Of a stretch of DNA of 35,895 nucleotides, positions 8,960 to 15,644 are shown piece by piece. The first letter of the stretch is position 1. Each line of letters begins with the position of its first letter. The notes below the pieces were generated by a model. That model was not told the DNA's origin, made no database searches, and saw only the letters and a list, made by a program, of their open reading frames with translations. The stretch covers positions 1-35,895 of the forward strand of contig JBDTNQ010000034.1 in NCBI GenBank assembly GCA_039933635.1, read 5' to 3'. A program made the translations under genes and the position numbers. Source of the stretch: JBDTNQ01 sp039933635. Its GTDB lineage: Bacteria > Acidobacteriota > Vicinamibacteria > Vicinamibacterales > SCN-69-37.

Positions 8960-10345
8960 TCACTGAATGGTCGGCGGGCGGAGACTCGTGGCGAGATCCG
9001 CGCGTGCCTGCTGCGTCAGGAGCAGCGCTCCCGCCGCGGCCGACGCAGCGGGCCCGGGCGTTGTCGGCAGACGAGAGCCGTCGAGCTGGCGGCGGGTCAG
9101 CGACTCGCGCGCCATCCGAATCGCGCTGATGAGCGTGGCGTGCGTCCCTGTCAACGTCCGCGGCGGCCGAATCTTTTGCGCCTGCGCCTGGAGCGCGCGC
9201 AACCGCAACTCGGTGGACGACAGCTGCTGACGCGTCGCGGCGTGGAGCTCGCGGACAGCCGCGACGACGGGCGTTGCCGCCGCAATTCCCGAGAAGATGG
9301 GCCGTACCTTCACGTTGTACGCGCGCAGGGTCCCTCGCTGCTGGTTGTAGTTCGCGAGCGCGCGTCTGAACGCCGCCGTGGCGCGCAGCGTGCCCTGCAA
9401 TTCCGTGGCAAGGGCCTTCATCTCCAGCGGACGAAGTCGACCCAGGCTGCGATCGCGGCGGACCAGCTCCACCTGCAGGCGCTTCACGGCCATGACGTCG
9501 CCCCGTCGCCGGGCATCCTCGGCGCGCTTCAGCAGCGCGGCGGTGAGCGCGGCATACGCGCTGCCGGCGCGAATTTCCGCGGTCAGCCGCGCGGTGACAA
9601 TCCGGGCCAACGAGGGACTCTCGGCCCTGGCCGGCGCTTCGGCGAGGCGCAGAATCGAGACCCGCTCCTCTGCGATGTCGGCGGTCTTCGCGGCCATCAG
9701 CGCGAGCGTCACGCTTTCGCGGCGCGTGGGCGCCGGCAGCAGCCGCTCGCGCAAGGGTGGCTTGGCAACGATGTCGAAGCTGAGCTTGGGCTGGCCCGCC
9801 GCCAGCCTCAACTGGTTGATCACATCGTCGAACATCCCCGCCAGCTCGCGAATGTCGCTCGAGCGATAAAGGAAGTGCTCGTTCGACCATTCGAGCAACC
9901 GTCGGCGGGCCTCCTCAGCCAGAGCGAGGCGTTGCCGAGGATCGGGAACGGCGGCAAGCTGGTCGAGCGTGCGCGCCACTTCGGCCGTCATCGCCGCGTA
10001 CTCCGCCTCACCGCGCGTCTCGCCGTAGAAGGCCGCGCGCTTCGTCTCGCGGTACCGGTTGGTCTTCGGCAGATCAATCCGGTTGGTCGGCAGATTCACG
10101 AGCTGCAGATTGGGCGAATCGGTCGGCGCCCCGACGATGAGATTGAAGACAACGCGATCGCCAACCACGGCAGGTTCGCCATAGCTCGGCAGCGCTTCGC
10201 CGGTGCGAAGGAAGACCCGGTAGAGGGAGTCGGCAATGGACGTCTGCGCGCCGACACCTGCCGGCGCCGCAACGACGAGCGCGAGCAGCGTCCAGCAGAC
10301 GAAGCGGCGAGCGAAAGTCCTAGCGCAAATGGGGCCGCACCTCAC
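8960..10345 (-). CDS. Predicted exported protein of unknown function, upstream of addBA
   Basis: A 461-residue protein beginning with a basic region and a hydrophobic core (about residues 15-33, TLLALVVAAPAGVG) ending near GAQ, a plausible Sec signal peptide with cleavage around residue 34. The mature part is Ala/Arg/Leu-rich, largely helical and without recognised motifs. The conserved-looking segments are the early RVFLRTGEALPSYGEP and VVFNLIVGAP, and RRRLLEWSNEHFLYRSSDIR near the middle. The predicted start is GTG at 10345, with AGGA 11 bases upstream. It ends 16 bp before addB, so it probably shares that transcript even though an exported protein has no obvious link with DNA repair. I do not recognise the family. 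Confidence 0.7.
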   Translation of the reverse strand: MRCGPICARTFARRFVCWTLLALVVAAPAGVGAQTSIADSLYRVFLRTGEALPSYGEPAVVGDRVVFNLIVGAPTDSPNLQLVNLPTNRIDLPKTNRYRETKRAAFYGETRGEAEYAAMTAEVARTLDQLAAVPDPRQRLALAEEARRRLLEWSNEHFLYRSSDIRELAGMFDDVINQLRLAAGQPKLSFDIVAKPPLRERLLPAPTRRESVTLALMAAKTADIAEERVSILRLAEAPARAESPSLARIVTARLTAEIRAGSAYAALTAALLKRAEDARRRGDVMAVKRLQVELVRRDRSLGRLRPLEMKALATELQGTLRATAAFRRALANYNQQRGTLRAYNVKVRPIFSGIAAATPVVAAVRELHAATRQQLSSTELRLRALQAQAQKIRPPRTLTGTHATLISAIRMARESLTRRQLDGSRLPTTPGPAASAAAGALLLTQQARADLATSLRPPTIQ

Positions 10346-10499
10346 CGCTGTGGAAATCCTGTTGAAGATCCGTGGATTGGCTGTGCATGTTCCGTCACGT
10401 CACAACTATTTTCTGACTGACGCGGAACAAACTGCGCGCTTCGCCCTGTCGAGGTGCAGCTTCGCACCCGCTTTCGCTTGCGCCTTCGCGTCACACCAC

Positions 10500-10505
10500 T
10501 AGAAT
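10500..10505 (+). promoter_or_regulatory. Possible -10 (TAGAAT) before the 69-aa ORF
   Basis: TAGAAT at 10500-10505 with TTGCGC at 10478-10483 gives a 16-bp spacer and would place a transcription start near 10512, about 39 nt before the GTG of the small gene. The -35 matches only half of the consensus. Confidence 0.3.
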
Positions 10506-10550
10506 CTGACATCACCGCGATACATCCGTGACGGAGTAGTAACAGCCATC

Positions 10551-10760
10551 GTGAACGTCATTCGCATCAATGAAACGATCAACGGACGGCCGTACGTGAT
10601 CGAGGTACTCCCAGTCGGCCGGAACCAGTGGCGCGCACAGCTCGCGCGCCGCGGGGCGACAACTGCACTCATGCCGTTCTACGGGGCGACTCCGGACGAG
10701 GCAGCCCAACAACTTGCCCGATGGCTCACGCGGGCTGCGAAAGTCAGCACGAGTTCGTAG
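10551..10760 (+). CDS. Small conserved-looking protein (69 aa), function unknown
   Basis: A 69-residue, non-hydrophobic protein with an alternating beta-type pattern (VIRINETINGRPYVIEVLPV, then WRAQLA) followed by a helix rich in Ala and Gln (TPDEAAQQLARWL). This is the layout of small beta-beta-alpha domains seen in many short uncharacterised bacterial proteins. The start is GTG at 10551; a GGAG at 10533-10536 is 14 bases away, longer than ideal. It is divergent from the addBA unit and convergent with the AlkZ-related gene. Protein-like composition and amphipathic patterning favour a real gene, but there is no functional motif. Confidence 0.5.
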   Translation: MNVIRINETINGRPYVIEVLPVGRNQWRAQLARRGATTALMPFYGATPDEAAQQLARWLTRAAKVSTSS

Positions 10761-10818
10761 CCGCCTGCGGCCTTCCCTGGGCCTCGAGCCCTAAGCCCAA
10801 TGCCCTGAACCTTTTCCG

Positions 10819-10837
10819 CCGTGCTCATCATGCACGG
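10819..10837. terminator. Short hairpin between convergent genes
   Basis: CCGTGC and GCACGG form a perfect 6-bp stem around a 7-base loop, between the ends of the 69-aa ORF and the AlkZ-related gene. There is no U-tract on either strand, so terminator function is only a suggestion. Confidence 0.25.
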
Positions 10838-10923
10838 AATGCCGGCAGATGTACAGCGCTGGTTCGAGACTGCGCCACATGGCCCGTCGCGCCGCCGGTG
10901 ACGACGGCGTTCCAGTCCTGGCG

Positions 10924-11730
10924 CTACACCGTGAGCCGGTACACACCTGGCTCGAGCATGGAGGCGTGACCTTCGGCGACGAGGGCTCGGTTCCCTCGGC
11001 CGGCTTCGGGACGTGAGAGGCCGCTGACGCGAGCGAGTTCGCCGCGGGTGGTCATGCCGGCGCCGGCCAGGAAGCAGCGGGCGATTTCGCGTGCGGCCGT
11101 CGCGCGGTTCACCCGCCGGCGCAAGGCATGTGGGAATCGTCCGATGCCGAGCGTCCAGATGTAGGTGAATTTCGGCTCGTAGTAGACCTCACTCGGGACG
11201 ACCACCATCGCGGCCTGCAGTTCATCAAGAGCCCGCGTGAAGGCCTGACGGTCGACCACACCGGAGTCCTTGCGCAAGTCGGCGGTGCTCATTTCCCACT
11301 CGCGTCGCAGCACGCGCAGGATCGCCTGAGCCGGCGCGCTGAGACGCGCCTTCTCGTCCGCTCGTCGGATGCCCCAGACGGCGTGAAAATACGGAATCAT
11401 TCGCGGTGCGATGAACAGGGCTTTCCCGCGTGCGAGCTTGGCGTAGTACACCTTGCCGCGTTTCACGAGGTCGTCCTTGAGGTGCCACGTGAACGACGCT
11501 TCGGGATCCTTCTGCACGTTGCGGGGCATCACGGCATCCCGCCTGCCACAAACGGCCACGTAGAGAGAGGGCCCCGACCGTCGTGAGTCGGTCAGACAGG
11601 CGGCAAATCCCACGTGTTCGATAAATCGCTCAGCCTCCAGGACCGTGTTGACGCACCGGGTCGCGTCGCGTCGCCAGGTGGCGTCGCGATGTTCTTCGAT
11701 CTCTTCCGGGAGCAGCGGCTGCGGACGCAT
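10924..11730 (-). CDS. AlkZ/YcaQ-related winged-helix protein (putative)
   Basis: A 268-residue soluble protein that reads like the winged-helix proteins related to the crosslink-repair glycosylase AlkZ/YcaQ. Supporting features are the N-terminal CVNTVLEAERFIEHVG segment, the SFTWHLKDDLVKRGKVYYAK stretch near 82-101, a central helix-turn-helix-like region around 130-170 (AILRVLRREWEMSTADLRK), and a last winged-helix region (MTTRGELARVSGLSR) near 225-240. I cannot locate the catalytic QxQ motif of true AlkZ, so glycosylase activity should not be assumed. The ATG at 11730 has no clear ribosome site. The gene stands alone, convergent with the 69-aa ORF and divergent from the tRNA. Family assignment is from memory of the pattern and is tentative. 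Confidence 0.55.
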   Translation of the reverse strand: MRPQPLLPEEIEEHRDATWRRDATRCVNTVLEAERFIEHVGFAACLTDSRRSGPSLYVAVCGRRDAVMPRNVQKDPEASFTWHLKDDLVKRGKVYYAKLARGKALFIAPRMIPYFHAVWGIRRADEKARLSAPAQAILRVLRREWEMSTADLRKDSGVVDRQAFTRALDELQAAMVVVPSEVYYEPKFTYIWTLGIGRFPHALRRRVNRATAAREIARCFLAGAGMTTRGELARVSGLSRPEAGRGNRALVAEGHASMLEPGVYRLTV

Positions 11731-11803
11731 ATGAGGATTCGACCCCAGGTTCGCATCGTAGCCCAGCCCGACAGGCGTCCACTTCCGCGCGCCGGCCCTC
11801 GTT

Positions 11804-11833
11804 TTGACCTGATGCGACCAAGCGTCCTATAAT
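11804..11833 (+). promoter_or_regulatory. Sigma70-type promoter of tRNA-Ala
   Basis: TTGACC at 11804-11809 and a perfect TATAAT at 11828-11833 are separated by 18 bp. Transcription would begin near 11840, about 17 nt before the tRNA. This is the best consensus promoter in the window. Confidence 0.85.
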
Positions 11834-11856
11834 TCGGAGTTCTCACGTTCCCGCGT

Positions 11857-11932
11857 GGGCCAGTAGCGCAGTTGGGAGCGCGCATGAATGGCATTCATGA
11901 GGTCACCGGTTCGATCCCGGTCTGGTCCACCA
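11857..11932 (+). tRNA. tRNA-Ala, anticodon GGC, with encoded CCA
   Basis: A complete 76-nt cloverleaf. The acceptor stem GGGCCAG (11857-11863) pairs with CTGGTCC (11922-11928), and the third pair is G-U, the alanine identity determinant. The D stem is GCGC/GCGC. The anticodon stem CATGA/TCATG closes the loop ATGGCAT, whose central GGC (11890-11892) reads GCC codons. The T stem ACCGG/CCGGT holds the loop TTCGATC. The discriminator is A at 11929 and CCA is encoded at 11930-11932. It is a single gene with its own promoter. Confidence 0.97.
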
Positions 11933-11935
11933 CTC
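11921..11935 (+). repeat. Direct repeat copy 1: 3' end of tRNA-Ala (att-like)
   Basis: The 15 bases TCTGGTCCACCACTC span the end of the T stem, the acceptor strand, CCA and three bases beyond. They recur exactly at 12253-12267. tRNA 3' ends are classic integration sites, so this may be an attachment-site scar. Confidence 0.6.
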
Positions 11936-12324
11936 TTCCCTTCCCCCTCTCAATCGCCCGCAACTAGCTGAATGCGTGGGCGGTTACGGCGGATCCAATA
12001 GAGCCAATTCCGTCGAACGCAATTTCTTGCGACAAGAACAACTGTTGGAACCGCTGCGGCTGTTCGAGTGGCGGTCGTACGCGTCTGGGCGCGATCGAAC
12101 AGCTTGCCGGCAGACTCCGTCGTAGAGCACAAGGTGAGCGGCTTCGGTGAGAAGCGCCAGGAGCGCCGAGACTGACCAGCCAGGACCTACCCGCCGCTGA
12201 GGATGTCGATCCGCCTCAGCCACGGCAAGGAGCTGGTTCCAACTGACACTGTTCTGGTCCACCACTCCTTGCTCGCAAGACTTCGTTCTCAATCGCCACC
12301 GGCGCGACCGAGACCTGCCACTGA
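11933..12324. other. Gene-poor 392-bp stretch downstream of the tRNA
   Basis: No convincing gene. The open frames on both strands here are Arg/Ser-rich and lack starts with ribosome sites or recognisable motifs. Two things stand out: the duplicate of the tRNA 3' end at 12253-12267, and a 9-bp inverted pair, GTTGGAACC near 12045 and GGTTCCAAC near 12234. The stretch may be a decayed insertion or a degraded gene remnant. It ends at the stop of the DUF3592 gene. Confidence 0.5.
12253..12267 (+). repeat. Direct repeat copy 2: tRNA-Ala 3'-end fragment
   Basis: Exact copy of the 15 bases at 11921-11935, 332 bp downstream. No cloverleaf can be formed here. The bases before it (GGTTCC, then unrelated sequence) resemble a broken T arm, so it is a fragment rather than a second tRNA. 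Confidence 0.6.
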
Positions 12325-12852
12325 TCAGGGCAGTCCTGCCTGCCCGGTGGCGGTTCCGCGCGCGCGTCGCTGGCGCAACCATAGCGCGATCGGCAGGCAC
12401 GCGATCGCAGCCGGAAGCGCAGCGACGGCGCACCAGATCCCAAACCAGAAACTCCAGCCCGCGACCTCGGTGCGGAGATCGGCGTGGTTGGAGTCGGCCG
12501 GATCGTAGACGACCTCCACCGCGCCACCCACCACCCATGGGGCTGGACGCCGGTTGACGCTGCCCACCACCACCCGATCCTCACCCGCGCGCGTCGTGAA
12601 CGCGACAACGGGCGATTCGCCTCTCGCCAAACCGCCACGCGAGCTCTGCTGGACCGCCGACGGGTTGGACGCGACGAAGCGCAGCTCGGTCACGCGGCCG
12701 GGGACGACCTCGCCGTGACGCGCCAATTCGCCCCTCGCCCATTGCGCACGGGCACCCCACGCGAGCGGAATGAGAGCAATCAGCAGAAACGGAACGGTGA
12801 TCAAGACGAAGGCGCTCGGGTGGACCGGCGTCGGTGGGCCTGATGGGTTCAT
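12325..12852 (-). CDS. DUF3592-type membrane protein
   Basis: A 175-residue protein with two transmembrane segments, about 13-33 and 132-158, flanking a beta-rich soluble domain. The pattern GEVVPGRVTELRF, then PVVAFTTRAGE and VVYDPADSNHADLR, is the DUF3592 signature (a YdP-x-(D/N)P element before the second helix). The function of the family is unknown. The ATG at 12852 has GAGGGAA about 7 bases upstream, a good ribosome site. It is a lone gene, divergent from the cold-shock gene by 209 bp. Confidence 0.75.
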   Translation of the reverse strand: MNPSGPPTPVHPSAFVLITVPFLLIALIPLAWGARAQWARGELARHGEVVPGRVTELRFVASNPSAVQQSSRGGLARGESPVVAFTTRAGEDRVVVGSVNRRPAPWVVGGAVEVVYDPADSNHADLRTEVAGWSFWFGIWCAVAALPAAIACLPIALWLRQRRARGTATGQAGLP

Positions 12853-12968
12853 AGCGTTCCCTCTTCAGCGGTTTCCCTAACGGGCCTCAACGTGCTGACC
12901 CGGTACTTTGCTCCGGCAACGCTCAGACCCTCCCTACATACTCCGTCGCCGCCTCGCCGATTGGTGCC

Positions 12969-12998
12969 TTGACTTGCTTGAACTCCCCTGCCTAGACT
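12969..12998 (+). promoter_or_regulatory. Promoter of the cold-shock gene
   Basis: TTGACT at 12969-12974 and TAGACT at 12993-12998 with an 18-bp spacer. The predicted start near 13005 gives a leader of about 57 nt. That leader contains a small perfect hairpin (GAGGC, AACG loop, GCCTC at 13031-13044) just before the ribosome site, a possible temperature- or structure-sensitive element. Confidence 0.55.
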
Positions 12999-13061
12999 GG
13001 CCATCGGGTTAGCTTTTTTGATACTGGTCCGAGGCAACGGCCTCTCGTCAAAGGAACAATC

Positions 13062-13268
13062 ATGCCAAACGGCACGATTGCACGTCTGCTGATCGACAAA
13101 GGGTTCGGCTTCATCCGCGACGAAAGCGGCGTGGAGCACTTCTTCCATCGTTCGGCCGTTCGGGGTGCAGTGTTCGAGCTGCTCCGCGAAGGTCAGCGCG
13201 TGGAATTCTCCGTCGAAGAGTCGCCGAAAGGGCCGCGCGCGGCCGACGTTCGGTTGCTCGACAGCTAG
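13062..13268 (+). CDS. Cold-shock domain protein
   Basis: A single OB-fold cold-shock domain of 68 residues that binds single-stranded RNA or DNA and acts as an RNA chaperone. RNP1 is KGFGFI at residues 13-18 and RNP2-like EHFFH is at 25-29. The following segments VEFSVEESPKGPRAADV match the last strands of the domain. The first strand begins MPNGTIARLL rather than the usual G-x-V-K-W, so the tryptophan often found near residue 8-10 is missing, as in some non-canonical members. The ATG at 13062 has AAAGGAA at a good distance. It is monocistronic, with a hairpin downstream. Confidence 0.9.
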   Translation: MPNGTIARLLIDKGFGFIRDESGVEHFFHRSAVRGAVFELLREGQRVEFSVEESPKGPRAADVRLLDS

Positions 13269-13284
13269 TCCTCATGCGGCGGTT

Positions 13285-13312
13285 GCGGACGACCTGCCCC
13301 CGGTCGTCCCGC
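13285..13312. terminator. Hairpin between cold-shock and HAD genes (convergent)
   Basis: GGACGACC (13287-13294) and GGTCGTCC (13302-13309) form a perfect 8-bp stem with a 7-base loop, extendable by GCG/CGC across a bulge. It sits between two convergent stops and could serve both. No U-tract is present. Confidence 0.55.
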
Positions 13313-13348
13313 GGCGCCTGATCAGCGGCCTCCCCCGCGAGGGCCTTC

Positions 13349-14053
13349 CTACCCTCCACTAACCTGCCGTCCCGCGGCATCCAGGTCCGTCAGCCATCCG
13401 ATCGGCAAGGCCTCCAGCGTCTCCACCACGAGGTTGGCGTGCGCCAACTGCGACACCGTGTAGGGCCCCGTCGCGACCGCCAGCGCCATCGCGCCGTGTG
13501 CGTGCGCGCATGCGATGTCGAGCGGCGTATCGCCAATGACGATCACCGTGCCCGGATCGATACCCATGGCCCTTGCCGCACGAACCGCGACCGGCACGAG
13601 GTCCCGGCGATCGAGATGGTCATCGCCGAAGGCCCCGAAAGAAAATCGCCGCCATAAATCGAAATGGCCGAGTTTGATCTCGGCACCACGGACGAAGTTG
13701 CCGGTGAGCAGCCCCACCGCCACATCGTCTCTCCGCTCGAGCTCGTCGAGCAGCGTCGGAACGCCCGGGAGCACCCCGAAGAATCCCTCCACGGGACGGG
13801 CGAGCTCGGACCCCAACTGATCGAAATACGCGTCACGCAATGCGTGGACGTTCGCCATGCCAGCGGGCAGTCCTACCTTCCCGAACGCGTCGCTGACAAT
13901 CGACAGGTCCGTGCGACCCGCGATGGCAATGCCGTCGAGCGCGTCAGGATATCCGTGCAGGCGGCCGAACGCCGCATTCATGCCGCGAATGCCGGCGCCG
14001 AGCGTCTGCAGCAGCGTGCCGTCAATATCGAATAACACCAGCGTCTTCGTCAC
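13349..14053 (-). CDS. HAD-superfamily hydrolase, phosphoglycolate-phosphatase-like
   Basis: A 234-residue HAD phosphatase. Motif I is DIDGT at 9-13, with Asp9 the expected nucleophile. Motif II Thr117 lies in LLTGN, motif III Lys127 in EIKLGH, and motif IV is GDTPLD at 174-179. The helical insertion after motif I marks a C1-cap enzyme of the PGP/beta-phosphoglucomutase group. The substrate cannot be fixed; small phosphate monoesters such as 2-phosphoglycolate are usual. The GTG at 14053 has GGAGGG about 9 bases upstream. It follows the pseudo-ABC gene by 36 bp and is probably the last gene of the erpA unit. Confidence 0.88.
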   Translation of the reverse strand: MTKTLVLFDIDGTLLQTLGAGIRGMNAAFGRLHGYPDALDGIAIAGRTDLSIVSDAFGKVGLPAGMANVHALRDAYFDQLGSELARPVEGFFGVLPGVPTLLDELERRDDVAVGLLTGNFVRGAEIKLGHFDLWRRFSFGAFGDDHLDRRDLVPVAVRAARAMGIDPGTVIVIGDTPLDIACAHAHGAMALAVATGPYTVSQLAHANLVVETLEALPIGWLTDLDAAGRQVSGG

Positions 14054-14089
14054 CGCGTTCGTCCCTCCACGTCCTGAGTATCCCTGCGA

Positions 14090-14806
14090 CTAGCTCCGCC
14101 ACCATCGCTGTCGCGTCAGTCGACCGGTGCCCCCGTCGAGCCGCCACCGGGCCCCGCCGCTCTCGAGGGCAAACACGCGATCGTCCGCAAAGGCGAGCCA
14201 CCCAACGCCGCGTGCCGCCGACACGCGTTTCAGCATCCGTCCGATCTCGATTCGTCCGTGGTCGTCCAGCAAATCGCGCGTCGCGTGCTCGAGCAGCAGC
14301 AGCGTCGGGCCGAGCGCAAGCGCGCGGGCCACATGCAGTCGCACCCGATCGAGCGCGTTCAGCGATCCGCTCGGAGCTTCGAGCCGGTCCGGCGCGAGCC
14401 CGACTTCCGCCGCGAGCCCCTCGACCCTGCGGCGCGTCTCGTCGCTCATGGGGTCGATGGAGACGGTGATCGGCAATGCCAGATTCGCGGCCGCGGACAG
14501 GGTGTCCAGGAGTAGCGCGCGCCGCGTCACGACACCGAACCGATCGAGCGACAGGAGCCAGTCCGTGTCCGTCGCGATCTCGCGCGTGTCCTGTCCGGCA
14601 ATCACCACGCTTCCCTCGTCGGGCAGCGCCGCGCCGCTGATGAGATGCACCATCGTCTCAGCCTTGGCCTCATCGAGCCCCGACACGACGATGCGATCCT
14701 CTGGTCCGACGGCGAGCGCGTCCACGCGCAGCGGCTCATTGCCCCCGTATTCCTTCACGACGCGAGCGAACTGGATGAGGGGGACCGGGCCGGAACGCGA
14801 ACTCAT
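14090..14806 (-). CDS. Degenerate ABC-type ATPase homologue (predicted pseudo-ATPase)
   Basis: A 238-residue protein with the full outline of an ABC nucleotide-binding domain but broken catalytic motifs. The P-loop position (43-51) reads GLDEAKAET instead of GxxGxGKST, so the lysine and glycines are gone. The signature helix reads LNALD (149-153) in place of LSGGQ, while the following RVRLHVARAL still aligns. Walker B reads LLLLEHAT (169-176) where LLLLDEPT is expected, replacing both the Asp and the catalytic Glu. Overall length and spacing are kept and the frame is intact, so this looks like a maintained pseudo-enzyme, not a decaying gene. There is no permease nearby. The ATG at 14806 comes 4 bp after the PHP stop, so translation is coupled. 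The role is unknown; a regulatory or scaffolding one is a guess. Confidence 0.75.
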   Translation of the reverse strand: MSSRSGPVPLIQFARVVKEYGGNEPLRVDALAVGPEDRIVVSGLDEAKAETMVHLISGAALPDEGSVVIAGQDTREIATDTDWLLSLDRFGVVTRRALLLDTLSAAANLALPITVSIDPMSDETRRRVEGLAAEVGLAPDRLEAPSGSLNALDRVRLHVARALALGPTLLLLEHATRDLLDDHGRIEIGRMLKRVSAARGVGWLAFADDRVFALESGGARWRLDGGTGRLTRQRWWRS

Positions 14807-14810
14807 CGCA

Positions 14811-15644
14811 TCATGCCGGCGACGAGCCCGTCGCGCGAGACATCAGAGCCTGGAAGGCATCTTCGGTCAACCCAATGCGGCCAAGCGCCGGGGCGCGGAC
14901 GGTGCCCGGCCCGTGGTAATCCGACCCGCCGGTCATGGCCAACCCCAGTGTGCTCGCCAGCACACGATAGCGTTCGACATCCGCGGGAGGATGATCGGGG
15001 TGAAACACTTCGATGGCCGCCATGCCGGCGCTTGCCAGTTGCGGAATCAGATCGTCGCGGCCGTACTTGCCCGGGTGGGCAATCGAGGCGAATCCTCCCA
15101 CGCGCCGAATCCACTCCACGATCGCCACGGGCGATGCGCCGGTACGCCGTACGTGACCCGGGCGGCCTTCGGCCAAATACCGATCGAACGCATCCTGCAG
15201 ATCGCGCGCGTGACCGGCCGCCACCAGCGCCGAGGCCACGGCGGGCCGGCCAATCGCGCGGCCCGACAACGCCGCGGCAGCAACCACGTCGTCGAGATCG
15301 ACGGGTGCGCCGAGAGACGCGAGCCGTTCAGCCATCGCCGTCACCCGCTCGCGGCGCAGCGCCCGCTGCTCGACGAGAAACGCATCGAAGTCGGCGTCGT
15401 CCGTATCGACGAAGTAGCCGAGGATATGAATATCGCGATCACCATCGACCGCGGTCATCTCAATTCCCGGGACGAAGCCCAGGCCCGCGGCCCGCGCCGC
15501 GGCTCGCACCGCGGGCACGGACGCCACCGTGTCGTGGTCGGTCACGGCCATGGTGCGGCATCCGGCCGCCGCGGCTTCCCTGACCAGCGCTTCGGGTGTG
15601 GACCGGCCGTCCGAGGCCGTCGTGTGCATGTGGAGATCGATCAT
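14811..15644 (-). CDS. PHP-domain phosphoesterase (RNase AM / nucleoside bisphosphate phosphatase type)
   Basis: A 277-residue metal-dependent PHP enzyme. Metal ligands are visible: His5 and His7 in DLHMHT, Asp12, the TDHDT motif at 35-39, Glu62 in GIEMT, then IAHPGKY and a late GGSDYHG near residue 240. Length and motifs match the YciV/TrpH family. Characterised members hydrolyse 3',5'-nucleoside bisphosphates such as pAp and trim RNA 5' ends (RNase AM). Which activity applies here is not shown by sequence. Its ATG overlaps the fur-rubrerythrin stop by 4 bases and the pseudo-ABC gene starts 4 bp after its own stop, so the three are very likely translated from one message. Confidence 0.88.
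   Translation of the reverse strand: MIDLHMHTTASDGRSTPEALVREAAAAGCRTMAVTDHDTVASVPAVRAAARAAGLGFVPGIEMTAVDGDRDIHILGYFVDTDDADFDAFLVEQRALRRERVTAMAERLASLGAPVDLDDVVAAAALSGRAIGRPAVASALVAAGHARDLQDAFDRYLAEGRPGHVRRTGASPVAIVEWIRRVGGFASIAHPGKYGRDDLIPQLASAGMAAIEVFHPDHPPADVERYRVLASTLGLAMTGGSDYHGPGTVRAPALGRIGLTEDAFQALMSRATGSSPA

Noticed and set aside
12253..12267. Second tRNA gene
   Set aside because: Only the acceptor 3' strand and CCA match; no anticodon arm or D arm can be built upstream.
11984..12538. Minus-strand frame spanning the gene-poor stretch
   Set aside because: Arg/Ser-rich, no motif, overlaps the DUF3592 gene out of frame, and no ribosome site.
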